Notes under the pieces: generated by a model
What the model was told of the DNA's origin: nothing
What the model saw: the letters and a program-made list of their open reading frames with translations, nothing else
The model's database searches: none
Part shown: piece by piece, positions 35,635-49,100 of the stretch
Numbering within the stretch: position 1 is the stretch's first letter
Layout of the letters: every line of letters begins with the position of its first letter
Made by a program: the position numbers and the translations under genes
Assembly: GCA_033065855.1 (NCBI GenBank)
Contig: JAVXUO010001037.1
Span: 804,501 to 868,500, forward strand
Direction: 5' to 3'
Source: Escallonia rubra
Lineage: Eukaryota > Streptophyta > Magnoliopsida > Escalloniales > Escalloniaceae
DNA length: 64,000 nt

Positions 35635-35643
35635 ACATGTAAA

Positions 35644-37639
35644 ACTCGAAAAGATAGCTTCTCATTTGAGATTTTAGTACTTAGGTATTATTAACCCTTT
35701 GAACTAACAGCAGCTTTCGGAACCTACAATTGTTTTTCTTCTTAATAGTGAAATTTTACTAATTAATTGAGCACTACAAATGGAAAAGAAAACAGGAGTT
35801 ACTTTCATTCGAATGGACTCGAACATTGCCTTTGGTTTATATGGAATCACTTTTGAAAACAAAAAAAAAAGAATTTTTTTTTTTTTGGTAGAAAGGCAGA
35901 ATAGCATAGATAACATAAGTGTTTTCCACCCAGAGGTGGATACAGAAGGCATAGTGCAGTTTACACACAAGACTCCACCGAGTCTATATTACAAGAGTTA
36001 AGACAACCAAATATACACACTACACAAAATACGCACACAAAGCAGAAGAATTAAAGATCTTGTTGCGGCAAAAAGTCATGCACCCAGTCCTAAAAGACGT
36101 TGATACGTGCATGGCAGGCAAAAGCAGCTAATGATCTGGATTCCTTGAGTTGAGGCGTCGTGGCTTTGTCAAAACTAAACTGGTGGAAATCAGATAATAA
36201 GTAGCAAAAGTCGTAAATTATCGGGGCGGTGGTATCAGGGATGTTCGCCGTGTCCGATAGCTGATCAAGCAAAAAATTGGAATTTGTCAGTAATTTAATG
36301 TGCAACAATTTGTTCGATTTAGCCCAATAAAAAGCTATTAGTAATCCTTTAGAGAAGGCAGTCAATTCATCATAAGCAAGAAAATATATGAATTGATGCA
36401 ACCCACATTGTGAAAGGAGACCACAACCACCCCCCCCCCCCCCCCCCTCCGCCCAAAAAAAAACAAATGATGGTCACCAAATATGCTTATGAGCTCTTGA
36501 TTAGTGACGCTAAACAAGTGCTACTATGAATTGTTGCTAAAAATGTTTATAGAAATGCGAATAATAATATCTAGCGATAATTAATGCTAACTATATGGAG
36601 GGGTTATAGGCTATTCTTGCTAAGGGAGCTAGCGGCCAAAATCTTTTCACACCAATATCGTCGACGTTTGGGAAAAGAGGGAGAGATGACACATTTACCC
36701 TGGCTATGTGGGCCTTTAACACGGGAGAATTGGTGCATAACTATTCCATCCAATCTTCCAAAATTTTACTGCCTGAATCGAGCTTGCTCTCTAATTAGAG
36801 ATCATTTATATATGAGCCGAACTTAAATTTCACTTCAACGTTCATGAACAGACTTGTTTAACCTATTTATTATATAAAATTTTAGTAAGCTGAGCAATGA
36901 GCGCAATTAAACGAGCTCGAACAAGAGTACAGCTAAATGAGGTAGAGTTCTCAACTCACTACAGCCCTACTTCTACTATTTTTCTAAACGATAAAGGGCT
37001 GCACAATTTATCACAAAAAATGAATATATGCACGTCCAATCCAATTTGAATCGATCTCAGTGGATCCCTCATTACTGCCGGGACAACATAATTTAGCTTT
37101 ATTTTCTTTAATTCTTCAATTTTGATCCAAACAGTGAACTCCAAGTGCCTGATTTGGGTGTTTGTTGTGTATGGTACCAAAATTATTAACCGAGGTTGTA
37201 GCGTTTAAAGCAAGACAGATAGTATCACAAAGCATTCATAATCGACATATCCGTACGCACAAATGCGCGCGACCAGATCCACTGAATTTGATTCTCCAAT
37301 CCTGTAAGTCTAACCGTGCCATAGAAGAAAGCTTGCCATAGTCCAAAGCACCATATCAGGTAAACTTCATGTGCTTTGCCACAAAAGAGGTCATATATTT
37401 GAGTTCGAAATATTTCATGGTGTAAACAGGAGCACAAACCAAAATCAACCATACTCGATACACTGTACTCAACAGATGGGCATGATCTATCCCCGCCAGC
37501 TGCCATCTCATGTAAAGATTGGTCCGAACAGCCAGACCTGTTACCATGCACACTTTCTGCAAATATTTTTCTGTAAGCATCCAAAAGAGAGAAACCCGGT
37601 CATCTCCAACCCCTCAAAGAACCCCTCGGAAGGCTTTGA
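35644..37639. other. Intergenic region; right part is probable 3'UTR of the RNF25-like gene
   Basis: Poly-C tract at about 36430-36447. About 37185-37639 directly follows the stop codon of the minus-strand RNF25-like gene and is likely its 3'UTR. Minus-strand ORFs there (37225-37584) have no recognisable domain. Nothing else is supported. Confidence 0.4.
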
Positions 37640-40600
37640 CTAATCACCTGTGTTACTATTATCTTTCATTCTCCACTGCTTGACTTGTTTTCTTGAGTTT
37701 CGTCCCCTGTGCTTTCTCATGCCCGAGTTCCTATGCCCACTGGTGCTTGGCTGATATGAAGAACCACTCATAACTGTTTCGTCGGTAGCTGCTAGTTCTT
37801 GGCGTAGTTGGTCACCGACTTCTTTGTCCGAGGAGGTTGCTGATGATGTGATGGGCTGCGAAATGAACATGCCAGGCATTAGAACTTCACTTCTTTTGGT
37901 TTCATTTAAACCATTGTTCTCCTGCTGCAGCTTTAAGATGGCCTCAAATTTATGTCTTCTGATGATCTCTGATTCAGACTGAAGAAGCCTTTCATCGTCA
38001 TTGGTTTCAGCTTCATTGGAACCCTAAAATTTAACGTAGTAAAGCTCATTAATGTTATATCTCATGTTTATTTAAACACGGTGAGAGGGAGGGAGAGGGG
38101 GAGAGAGAGAGAGAGAGAGAGGTCTAATCCTCAAATAATGCACTAAACTATACATCAAACGATACCTCGGTATATTTTTTCAACAGAATGTAGTCCAACG
38201 TTAGATGAAGCCTCACAGGCATTAGTATTTTCAGGGGTAAAACTGCTAATAGTAAAAAAAATATAACATTTTTAACTTCTTGGGTAGCGCTATTGACACT
38301 CCTATATGGCTAATGATAGTCTGCTTAATTTATGCACAAGTACAATAACTGAATAATATATACCTGCACAAGTATGCACAAACACAAGCCACAATAACAT
38401 ATTTGGGATACCAAGACATCTTACATTTACAAAACCAAGTAAGCCCACTTTTCCTGCAGCTTACCGCGATCCACCACCAGAATAAATCACTGTATCACCA
38501 TCATAAGACATCTCTGCACCACTGCATCCACCACCACTAAAACACGTATTCATCGACATTCCCCACAATTTTGCTGTCAATGGCACCAGAATTCAGAACA
38601 CCGCAGCCTCCTTCTGGTTCTTATTGGCACCGCCGCTTTTGCTCTTCTGAAAACCTTGCTCATTGTTCTTCTCCTTAGTATTCCGAGTGCCGCAAAAACG
38701 TTCATAGTGTTTGCCAGCAGTCTCTAGTACTTCCTATTACCACCTCCAACCATCTCGGTAACCCAAAAATTTTCAAAACGACAACATAATTTAAGGATTT
38801 CAAAATTATTGACGAACTTTGCAAAGATCGAAGGAATTGAAAATTGATTCAAACGGAAAACTTAGATTGATCAGTTGGTTAATAGGGTAATAGTGGGATA
38901 AAATAAAATATAAGAAATGAAGGTTTTGACTTTCACGGTGATTTTTTGGGTGAAATGGGGGTAGGGACAAATGTATGGGAATGGGATTGGTTATAACTTC
39001 GGAGAATATCTTGAAAAATTCGTGTGTTGTTGCTGATTACAGAACAACAATAGGAATCATGATTGCTTGTGGTAGATCCCGGTGTGGGCTATGACGGCGG
39101 TGGGGGTGGTTACACTGAGGACGTCATGCAGTGTCGTACTGGTTGATGACGTTATTGGTGATGAGTAGTCATACGGGAAGGCGTTGTAAGAGGGGGTGAT
39201 GGTGGTGACCAGTGGTTGTGGCTATTGAAGATCCACAAACAGTCCACTCTGTCTTTGTGAAATTAGGACCGAATAAACAGTTAGTGCTACGTGTTTCTGG
39301 ATGTTTTTTTTTTTTGCAATGACAGTCTCTCCCCAGGAATTTCTGACGTCTGTGAGGCTTCACCAATGTCGAACGAAGTTGGGCTGAAAAAGTAATTTGA
39401 GTACCGATATGGTACATTTAAAGCATGAGGTACTCCAGCCGAATTGATGCATAATTTAGTGCCAGTTTTGGGATTAGCCTTAGAAAAGAAGTCAACCAAT
39501 GAGAAAGGACTATCAAATGTGAGAACACAATTTGAGCCTGAGAGCAGCGACTTTGCACAGAATTCCATTATGTTAGATTTATGTCCAGCATACCCCTGGC
39601 AACAGCCTATCGAAGCGGGGCCGTACCGGGTTGTAGCCTAAACTAGGATGGTCGTTTTAAACATCAGTAGCATCATAAAAGGAACAGAATATCAGATGAC
39701 AATGCAAGTATTAATTTGAAGTTCAGGGTAACTATTGGGATAAGGCGGCAATGGCTGGGAGTACGCGAAGCCCGTATGCATGTTACCCTACCCTGCATGC
39801 GACTTGAAGTCCAAAAAAAGTCTGCATTAGGAACCAAACTCCAATAAACTAGAACCGAAGGCATTCCACTGCAAACAGGTGACAGCTAATATACGGCCTT
39901 GCTGAAATGAGGAAACACATGGGACATCTCCATGGGAATTGTGAAACTTGCAGCCATAATACATAAAATATACTACAATAGTAAAGAACATAGAAAAAAA
40001 GGGGTATCTTAACAGGGCGCACGTTGAAATTGGGTAAAGTCAAAAGCTGAATTCTAACAAATGCTTTAGCAAACTGAGAATATGACATACCAACTGAGGG
40101 TGACTCCCAACCAAGCCGAGCACATGTTCAATATCCTTGGCATGAAAAATCTTACGACAAACTGGGCATTGTCCTACGCTTTCACCCGTCTGCCCATGTG
40201 TGCCTATGCAACAAATATACTAATTATTTCAAATGATTGGTACCTCTTTAGAATACGGTAAGCATGCTTCACTATGACATGGAGGTGACAGATTTCAACT
40301 GTGAAAAAAGCCTCTCTGCACTAGCAGGGTAAGGCTTCATACATCTAACCCCCCCAAGAACCAGTACCGAGAACCTTGGGCACTGGCCAGCTTAGTTGCA
40401 TTTAAAGTAAGGCCAGACTACCATTGCATGTCATGTGGAAAGCAATTTCTCGTGTATTTAAACGTCATACCACAAAAGGTCATATGATGTGTGCATGTGC
40501 CAAAAAAAAAGTCGCGTTGGTCACCATGCAAATTTGCAATGTTCAATATATTACAAAATAACAGAAAGTCACATGCAAGATGCCCTCCGGCACACCGTAA

Positions 40601-43600
40601 ACAAGTAAAAAGAATACTCTTTCAGCACTTGAACTGGCATTCAGTTTGACTCAAGTTTGAAGAGAAATGTAGCAGGGAGAGAAGAGAAGAGGGGGGGTTA
40701 GAACAATTATTTTTGTTCTTTCCGTTTGCAATTAAACGGGCAAAACCGGTACACGTGTAGACAACAAGACATAAGAAGAAAACAAAGATTCAACAAAAGG
40801 CATCTCCTCTCCGACAAAAGTTCACCTATTCCACTCCTTCAACGCACACAACAGCAAAAGGAAATAGGAACCGCCCTCAAACAATCCTCAAGTGTCAAAT
40901 TTGAGAGTCAAATAATTACTCAATCAAGAGAGCAAAGCAAACTGTATATAAGGCTTCAGTTATATACATATACCAATTGCAATTCTCAAAAGTTGACACT
41001 GTCTGGGTTCAAGTTTTCCTTCTCTGTTTCATTTTGTGCGGGGAGAGGGGGAGGGGAAAGAAAATGCCAGGAAGAGCAAACGGAAAATCTCATAAAGCAT
41101 AAGAAGCAAGATACAAAGGAAAAATTCACGGGTTAAGCACTATTCAGTACCATGTTTGACAATAGCAAACAAGGTGTGCATGCACGTATGAGCTTTTTGC
41201 TCTTTCTTTTTGAAGATGAGGTGGTGGTGACCAGAACAGGGGCAGACTGACAGTGATAAATGTGGTCAGGAGAATCATTGAGTTGTAGATGGTGACGAGC
41301 AACCGTTCAGGGTGTGGAGAAGGTCGTGGTGTTGATGTGATGAGGCATGCCAGCGGTTGCTGGCACAAGTAAGTCATCATCTTAATGTTGTAGTTACAAC
41401 CCTGACCGCCATCAAGGAAGCACTGACTACCCAAAAGCAGGGTGGTAAAAATGGAAAAAAGAGATGGCATTTTTGGCTTAGCGCTGTTGCCGTTGTGGTG
41501 ACTAAGGAGGCAAAGATGGCTACTGTGATGTAAAGGAGGAAAAAGAGGTAAGCAATAGATTGGAAAGTGAAAAGTTTACCAAGTAAGGAACAGAAAGCAG
41601 TGGCTACAAAAAAAAAAAAAAATCCTAATCACAACAGAAATTGAAATGTAGAACTTTTTCTTGTTCATTACGAACGCACATGATGATGCACAGTTGCCCC
41701 CACAATCTCAAAATATAAAGAATTATACGAAATAACAAATCATGTCGTCGCAAGAGAGATAAACAATCACATATTACCACATACGATCATCATACTACCT
41801 TGCTGAGTTGCTAAATCTCCAGAGCATACAGAAGGGCTAGATAAGTTAATCAGGTTCGCTCCATTTTCCGTCTCGAGCCAATTCCACCACCTAATGATGC
41901 ATTCACTTCCATAATTCAAAGAAAAAGTAAATAAATGAAAACCCTAAGTTTTTATTAGCTCTAACGAATTATCCCAGAGAAAAAAAGAAAAAGTAGCTAA
42001 TTTACCAATGAAAGCAATGATAACAAGACATCAACTTCATAAATGGTGATGCACTACTGCACGCATCCTCTTCAACCAAAGGAGACAAGCACAACGGGCA
42101 ATTTCCTTGAGGGTGATTCATCCTAGAGAGCCCCTCCACTGCTTCCTAGCAACACATGTAATTGAGTCATGTCTGAAAGGTTCATTGGTTGGAGCTATTG
42201 ACGTGGACAAAAGCCAAGTAAAAACATTTTGCCCAATGATTGCAAAACTAGTTGGATCATATAAAGCTTCACTTACTTGCTTATCTCGCGAAACTAATCT
42301 AGAAAACTCGTTTACAAAGAAATAAGATACAGATGGACCAAAAAGATCCCTTTACTTTTCTTCTACTTTATACAAGCAGAGCACAAAGAAGCTTTGGAGA
42401 AAAAAAGGGGATAAAATGCATGACGATTAGCAAAGTCCCATAATTACCTCACAAAGTGTAACTAGCATTGAATGCGAGGAGAGTTCACAAGCCTTATCAT
42501 GGACACTTGTGACCAAATATTTTTGCCTTTGTTCATCAAGACCCTTGCAGTCTACAATGCTAATCTGAGGAGGTTCGTCGGGATACTGCAACATGATAGA
42601 GAGAAGAGTCGGAGTCATACAGCTAACTGCTCCACAATAATAGGCCTTACAAGCGTTTGTATGAAAGTTAGCCATGCACATGCAAGGATCAGCAACAAAA
42701 TGCATGCGTTGCAGTACGAATGATCCTGAAGTTTAACTTATAATACTTTTGCCACTTCTCTGGGGTGAAGGAATTATCTGTTTGATTATCATGGTAGAAC
42801 AAGCAAGTTCTTTTTTCAATGGCAAAGAAGCACTCATAAGATTGATTAGAAGTTTCCTTTTTCATACTCGATAACATATTCTGAGTTGAAATCTAACTGT
42901 CAGAAAAGGTTTACAATAACCATAGTTGTCAAATCGAGATACATATCAAAATCCCAGTCTTGCATATCAAAGTATGGTATCAGGTATAATAAGATGCACA
43001 TAATATCTCTAGACTTACTAAAATAATGTAAAAACATTTGATCAACAATAATACGTTGATTCACTTTTTGCCTTTTTAGATTGTTTTGGGAGGTGTAATG
43101 AAGCCATCTGTTCACGGTACACCCCCCCCCCCAAAAAAAACACCCCACCCCAAAACCCATATGAAAATTTCTACTTATCAAGAAAAATAAATCATCTCGC
43201 ATGATAAATGTAGTCTAACAACTGGTAATTAAAAAGGCCAGTCATTCCAAGTTCTACAAAGTGCAGACGATGCAAAGATCAGAAGTGAAGGCCACAAAAA
43301 CTTTTAAGAAGTTGAATTGCTGCTAGCCTAGGAAGCACCGACACCTCTTATAGGACGAGGTATGGTGTCCGACACTTACCGACACCTCGACACCTCACCG
43401 ACACCTCCGGACACGTGTCCGACACCTCTCAGCGGTGTCCGAATTTATTTATTTATTTATTTTTTAATTACCGGACACCGTGTCGGACACCTCTTGAAGA
43501 CGTGTCGGACACCTCTTAAAGAAGTGTCGGACACCTTGTGAAGAAGTGTGCACTCGCATGGGGCCAAAATACAATATTTCAAATTTATTTGAGGGATAAA

Positions 43601-46089
43601 TCTGGGGTTTTTTAGAAATGAACTTTTAGGCCAAACCCTAATCAGATCGACCCAACAAAAGGTACCTTCTTCTTTCTCTCTCATCTCTTTGTCTTTTCTT
43701 TCTTTTTGTTGCCTAAAGCATCCAAGCTTGGCAGTCTAGTGTAAGATAGGTCAACATCTCCGACCTCATTTACAGACCATCTGACTATATAAAACCTCTC
43801 CTTCATGCCTTTGGTATCATGTCTTTTTTCCTTCTCTCTTGTTATTGTTGAGACTCTAATCTTGGTATTGTTGACATTCAACTGCTTTCTTGTTGCCGAC
43901 CTTTTTTCTTGTTACTGTTGAGACTATTTCATGTTACTTGCTTTCTTTCTCATCCATTTTGAACGAAATTTAGTTGCTCCAATTGAGATGTGTGTTTGTG
44001 TGTGTGTGTATATATATATATAAATTCAGCGGTGTCCTGCGGTGTCCAAAATCTGGTTTTTTTAAAATTGCGGTGTCCGGTGTCCCGGTCGGTGTCGGTG
44101 TCGGACACGGTGTCCGTGTCCGTGCTACCTAGCTGCTAGCGTATTTTTCGTATCGTGTATAGGAACCTGCAGAGTAAGATATAAACTATACGGTGTCAGT
44201 TTAGATACGCATGTTCTATATCGTACATTCGTACCATTTTATGTTCGTATCGTATCGTAAGACTACTGTAAGATACTAACAACAATGATAAAAACTATGT
44301 CGCTAGTATAAACTTAGTAATGCACTCTTGGTATATTCTTTTGGTGGGCATTCTTACCTACACACTAGTAAATAACAAGATTGGTAAACTGTCAACTACA
44401 AAATGGTAAAATTTATGTTTTCTAGGAATGCTATGCTCAATGATGACAATAGGACATGAAGTATCTCAAAGCTACTGTAGCATGAAGATAAATAAAATAA
44501 GCAACCGACTACGTGTATCAGCCTACAGTGGGGCACAACCAAACTATATATGTAGAAGTTAAAGAGTTAATGTAGCACTTCCAGGTTTAAGTTCTAGTAC
44601 CTGGAGACCTGCTCGTATCCCTAAAACTGCTTCAACAAACTGCAAAAGAATAATGGCAGCGTCAGCATCCCGAAAACATGCTCATGTTTTAACATATTGT
44701 AATAGTAAAATGCGCCCCAAAAGGAGGTGTGAACCCATGGATTTGTATAAGCATGTATTGTACCGGTAATTGCAATCAGATGTAACAGGTGTTGTTAAAT
44801 TTCTTCCAGCAGGTCTCTTTTTCTACTTCTGAAATGTCGTGATGATAATAAAACCTTGTTAGCACATTTAAACTACTGGTTTCTTATGGCTCATGTCTTC
44901 ACTCTATCAACTCGTTCTTTTCATAATTCCTCATAAAAGTTAAATTCAGACAGATACAGTGGAAAATGAAACTGATTACATTGCTAAATTTGGTGTTCTG
45001 AACTGAATGTATACATCGTTAGTCAGAGTACAAGTTTTTTTTTTTTCCCCCAAAATGAAAGTCAGTAACGCACTAATGGAAACGGGAAAAAGAAGAATGG
45101 AAGGGGGAAAAGGTCGCTAATTGGTTGATGAAAGCCACAGCCTCAAACCACTCACCTCAACGAACATTCTCCATAACTGCAGCAGCGACTCATATCCAGA
45201 ATACCAAAAAATTCCATATTTAGCATTCCGGGATTTTCTATTTATGCTAACTGCAACCTTGTAAGCTCTCTTTCAAACCAAGAATGACTTATTTCTATCG
45301 TAAATATTTTTTCGTAGTGAGTACATCACACGAAAGACAGGCTTTTGCTCTAAACTGCGCACAACGTTTCATTCAGATTTATGCATGCCTTAGAATAAGA
45401 ATAATTGACAAGAAGGCGACTCTTAACTAAATATTCACTTGAAATAGTCTCATTTTTTCTATTAGTAGGAAAATATGATCAAACATTAAAGCAAACTCGA
45501 ATAACAATCACATATATAAGTATAGTTTGGCAACTCAAGCTTAAGATAAAATCAATGACAGGGCAAAGTTTACGTCTACTAAATCTATCACAGGAATAAG
45601 CAAAAATTCATTCGTGAAAAATCCAATCAGACAGAGGAATTACTACACACAGTGTGTTGAATCACCTACCCATTGAACTATGGCACTCACCCGAAAAAAT
45701 TCATAACCTTTGTATTTGACCCAGTAAAAGTCTCCCCCAATCCGGGACCAAAACTTGTTCAAAACTGAACCCTCCAGCTTAAATTAACTGAGACTCCACC
45801 GCCCCGTTAATTAAACAACAAGAAACGCACAAAGGGCTACCTTTAGGCTTTATCCTTCTTTGATTAACAGAATTCAGTCTTGATTTTTTCTTTTATCAAC
45901 GATGATTGTAAGAGAGAGAGAGAGGGAGGGAGGGAGGGAGGGAGGGAGAACCTGCTGAGATGAGACGTCGGCGGTTCGTGGCTTGAGGTGGAGGTGGAGG
46001 TGGGGTGGGTACTTGTCAAGAACGAGACAGTCGTCGCCGTACACGGCTTGCACAGCTTCCACTTCGATCAGCACATCAGCTTTGGCCAT
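37640..46089 (-). CDS. RWD and RING domain E3 ubiquitin ligase, RNF25 family, seven exons
   Basis: Exons (minus): 46089-45952, 44639-44601, 42585-42448, 42145-42006, 41905-41799, 40203-40091, 38023-37640. All junctions have GT-AG and keep one frame of 352 aa. Residues about 1-105 form the RWD domain (EAVQAVYGDD, YPDEPPQISI, GLDEQRQKYL). The RING follows: C121-P-L-C124, C146-Y-H-C149-F-H-C152-E-C154, then C200-P-V-C203. The C-terminal third is low complexity, ending in a basic RGRNSRKQVKQW segment. RING ligases transfer ubiquitin from an E2. Animal RNF25 works with GCN1 on stalled ribosomes, via its RWD domain; the plant role is not established. No lesion is seen, so this is very likely a live gene. 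Introns total more than 7 kb and hold a MITE at 43328-44132. Confidence 0.92.
38024..40090 (-). other. Intron 6 of the RNF25-like gene
   Basis: 2067 bp, with a GA dinucleotide run at about 38099-38121. No other gene is recognised. The 38450-38760 stretch is more codon-like and GC-richer than its surroundings but shows no known domain. Confidence 0.6.
43328..44132. mobile_element. hAT-like MITE in intron 2 of the RNF25-like gene, TSD CTGCTAGC
   Basis: The left end is CTAGGAAGCACCGACAC and the reverse complement of the right end is CTAGGTAGCACGGACAC (15 of 17 identical). Flanked by the perfect 8-bp repeat CTGCTAGC at 43320-43327 and 44133-44140. Both subterminal regions are packed with GTGTCCGACAC-like motifs in opposite orientation. 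805 bp, no transposase. The duplication length fits hAT. It does not touch splice sites. Confidence 0.85.
45913..45950. repeat. GA/GGGA microsatellite adjoining the intron 1 donor
   Basis: An (AG)n run then five GGGA units end within a few bases of the exon 1 splice donor. On the transcribed strand the intron begins GTTCTCCCTCCC and continues as a pure pyrimidine tract. Confidence 0.9.
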
Positions 46090-48310
46090 TACTCTGAGCA
46101 GAAAGGAGATCAGCTGAACAAGCAGTATGTGTTGTTGGCTTTGGCTCCCCCGACCCAGTAAAAGCTTCTTTTGTAAGTGTTTGTGGCCAAACTGTGTTAG
46201 TCTACACGGTAAAGCATAATTTTGATCTTTATTGTTTTCATTTGATATTTTTATATTTAACCTTTTTAATTAAGTTTTATAGTCTGTAACTATTATGTTG
46301 AGTTTTTTCTCTAAATAATATTATTTTAAAACTTAATCACCTATTTATTCAATTTTCAAATTTATTTGCCTGCATATCACACTTTTGAAAATCGCAGTTA
46401 AGAACCGCGACTTCAAATGAGAAAAAGTGGTTTGGAACCACGTTTTCATGTTTTTTTTCATTTTCTATTTCATTTCTCAAAATCTAAGAAAACTTAACAA
46501 AATAAAAGAAAATGTAGAAAAAAAAAGGGTGCGCGTTTGGAACTCTGCATTCTGAACCCGATTTCCTCTTTCCCTCCTTCCTCCCCAGCCCTTCCTCCTT
46601 CCTCCTTTCTTCTTGTTGCTCCCGGCTGGGCTACACCAGTAGTGCACCAGTGAGTTTTCTTCTTTATCCTTTCTTTCTTTTTTCTTCCTTCTTACTTTTT
46701 TCTTCTGTGTCCTCTTGTAACATCATTGCTGGTTTTTCCACTTTTATGATTAGGGCAAAAGTTCAAGCTCATTAGATAATTTACTGTTGGGATTAAGGCA
46801 AAATTTGAGAGGTCCAGCCAAGCAACATCTGTAGATCCACCCAATTTAGCAACGTGAGTCCTCCTCTCTATTTTTCTTTGCACCAATTTCACATACTGTC
46901 ATGGTTGTTGAAAATTGGAAATTATATTCAACAAGTTCTTGAGCTCAGATGGTGTAGGAGAAGATGATTTGATAAGCTCTTTTGAAATGATATCAACCTT
47001 CATTTTGGTTCTAAGTACAAGACCATGTGTATAGGATTCCTTCTATGCTATGCCCTGTCCGCGCACGATGATAGGCAATACACAGAACTTGAGGAGATAT
47101 GCAGTTGCATAAACCCAGATACAGTACCAAATTATTTAATCAGTGCAATATACTAAGTCTTTAGGATTAATCATTGTAACGTAATACATTTATATAATTC
47201 TTTTAACTCATGTGGACCTGAACAACATTATGTGTGTTTGATCCTTACGGATCGGAGTTAAGACTTGGAGCAACAAACTTTTCACTGACATGACAATTGT
47301 TCAGTAGCTTTGCACCTGGAAAGGTAGAATCAAATTTCTGACAAGGACTCTAATCCTTAAAGAAAAAGAAAGAAATCCCCTCACAAAGGTATAACTATGT
47401 GCATTGATATGTGTAGTTATAAGCAAAATCTAGTTTTTTTTTTTTTTTAATTAGGCATAAGGATTGAACTTAGTAGCAGGAAACTATATGTCATCATTCT
47501 CTTTCGGAAACTTGCTTTTGCTTAGATGGGAATGTGCTGCCTAGAAATGTCTCAAAGTGTGTACACCATTTTTAAGTGTAAGATATATTAGACAATTGGT
47601 ATTACTCTTTACACATCACTTTTATTAGATCCTTCCAGGTGCTTAAGCTTCCCCCTTCCCACTCCCTGCTTGTGCAACTAAGGGATTGAAAGCTTAAACT
47701 TCTTTCCACTTTGCCGTTTCCTACTTATATAGACATCTTAGTTACAAAGTACATATCATGTAAACCTTAAATGCGTAGAACTTGGACTCTGTAACTCTAA
47801 ACAGTACTACAATTTAGGGCAAGCCTTCCACAAGGAAATGCCATATCCTCAAGATCCATCTCAAGGCAGTTATACTAACTGGCAATTCCCACCATATATC
47901 GAGGATGTAAATTGTATATTATGCATATCCAGGTCTAGAAAGTGATAATATAAATTATATTAAGCCATGGTTTTGATTAATTTGAATAATTTTATGGGCA
48001 CAACACTGACAAACAAAGAGTATTGTCTCTGTCTCAAGTCATTAAGGAGATTCTTTGTATGTAATGACATAACATTATTGGTGTGTTAGACCATTACTTT
48101 CAGCAATGGAGTCACCTTACCATCCTCTTTGTTTGTTTGTATTTTTCTATTTTTACGTACGCATTCTAGAATTTCTTCTTATTTAGTTTAATGCAGGCTG
48201 TAAATGCCCTTGTGTTTCTTCTTGTTGTCATAGTATAACATGTTATACAACCCTGTCAAGGTCATAATCAATGTCACATGTGGAATCAAAATTGATATCA
48301 CCAAATTTTT
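46090..48310. other. Upstream region of the RNF25-like gene; no other gene seen
   Basis: The first few hundred bases must contain the minus-strand promoter and 5'UTR of the ligase gene, but I cannot assign a TATA box. The remainder is AT-rich with no ORF or repeat I recognise. Confidence 0.45.
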
Positions 48311-49100
48311 TGGTCTGCAAGAGTTGATTGAAAACTACTATAATGAGGAAAACACGAGTAACGAGTTTCTTACTAGATAATCGATCAAATAGCTCGTAGT
48401 TCTTGTAAAAAAATCGTGAAGATGCCTTTTTTGAGGACGATATGGTGAATTAGAATCAAGAGTACTTTCATATGAGGGGGAAATGAAACATAAAAGTGGC
48501 AATGAAGTTTTTGAGTAAGTGATTGTTGATAGGGCAAGACCAGTGTTATCATTTTATCAGCACCATGGTGGCAACATAGCTGCACCGATTTTCAGAGTCG
48601 TACCTTGCAATGAACATTTTTATCTATTTTTCAAAAAGCCTTCTTCTTAGATAATGTCAGCAACTGATGTCTTCATCCTGGTTGTTTGGATCACTGCAGA
48701 TACAGTTGATCTTTGCTCAACTTTTGGTCTGCAAAAGTTGATTGAAAACTACTATAATGAGGAAAACACGAGTAACGAGTTTCTTACTAGATAATCGATC
48801 AAATAGCTCGTAGTTCTTGTAAAAAAATCGTGAAGATGCCTTTTTTGAGGACGATATGGTGAATCAAGAGTACTTTCATATGAGGGGGAAATGAAACATA
48901 AAAGTGGCAATGAAGTTTTTGAGTAAGTGATTGTTGATAGGGCAAGACCAGTGTTATCATTTTATCAGCACCATGGTGGCAACATAGCTGCACCGATTTT
49001 CAGAGTCGTACCTTGCAATGAACATTTTTATCTATTTTTCAAAAAGCCTTCTTCTAAGATAATCTCAGCAATTGATGTCTTCATCCTGGTTGTTAATAGA
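48311..49100. repeat. Tandem duplication, period about 414 bp
   Basis: 48311-48692 is repeated at 48725-49100 with few differences (GAGTTGATTG or AAGTTGATTG; the second copy lacks six bases near 48860). The spacer between them is about 32 bases. It lies immediately upstream of the MULE transposase remnant and carries the ORF start at 48927. Confidence 0.9.

Noticed and set aside
34355..35694. ORFs of His/Thr/Pro-rich composition inside the foldback element
   Set aside because: They arise from CACC/CA-rich inverted arms and simple repeats; no domain and mirrored on both arms.
37225..37584. Minus-strand 119-aa ORF downstream of the RNF25-like gene
   Set aside because: Lies in the probable 3'UTR, has no recognisable domain and overlaps another ORF of equal quality.
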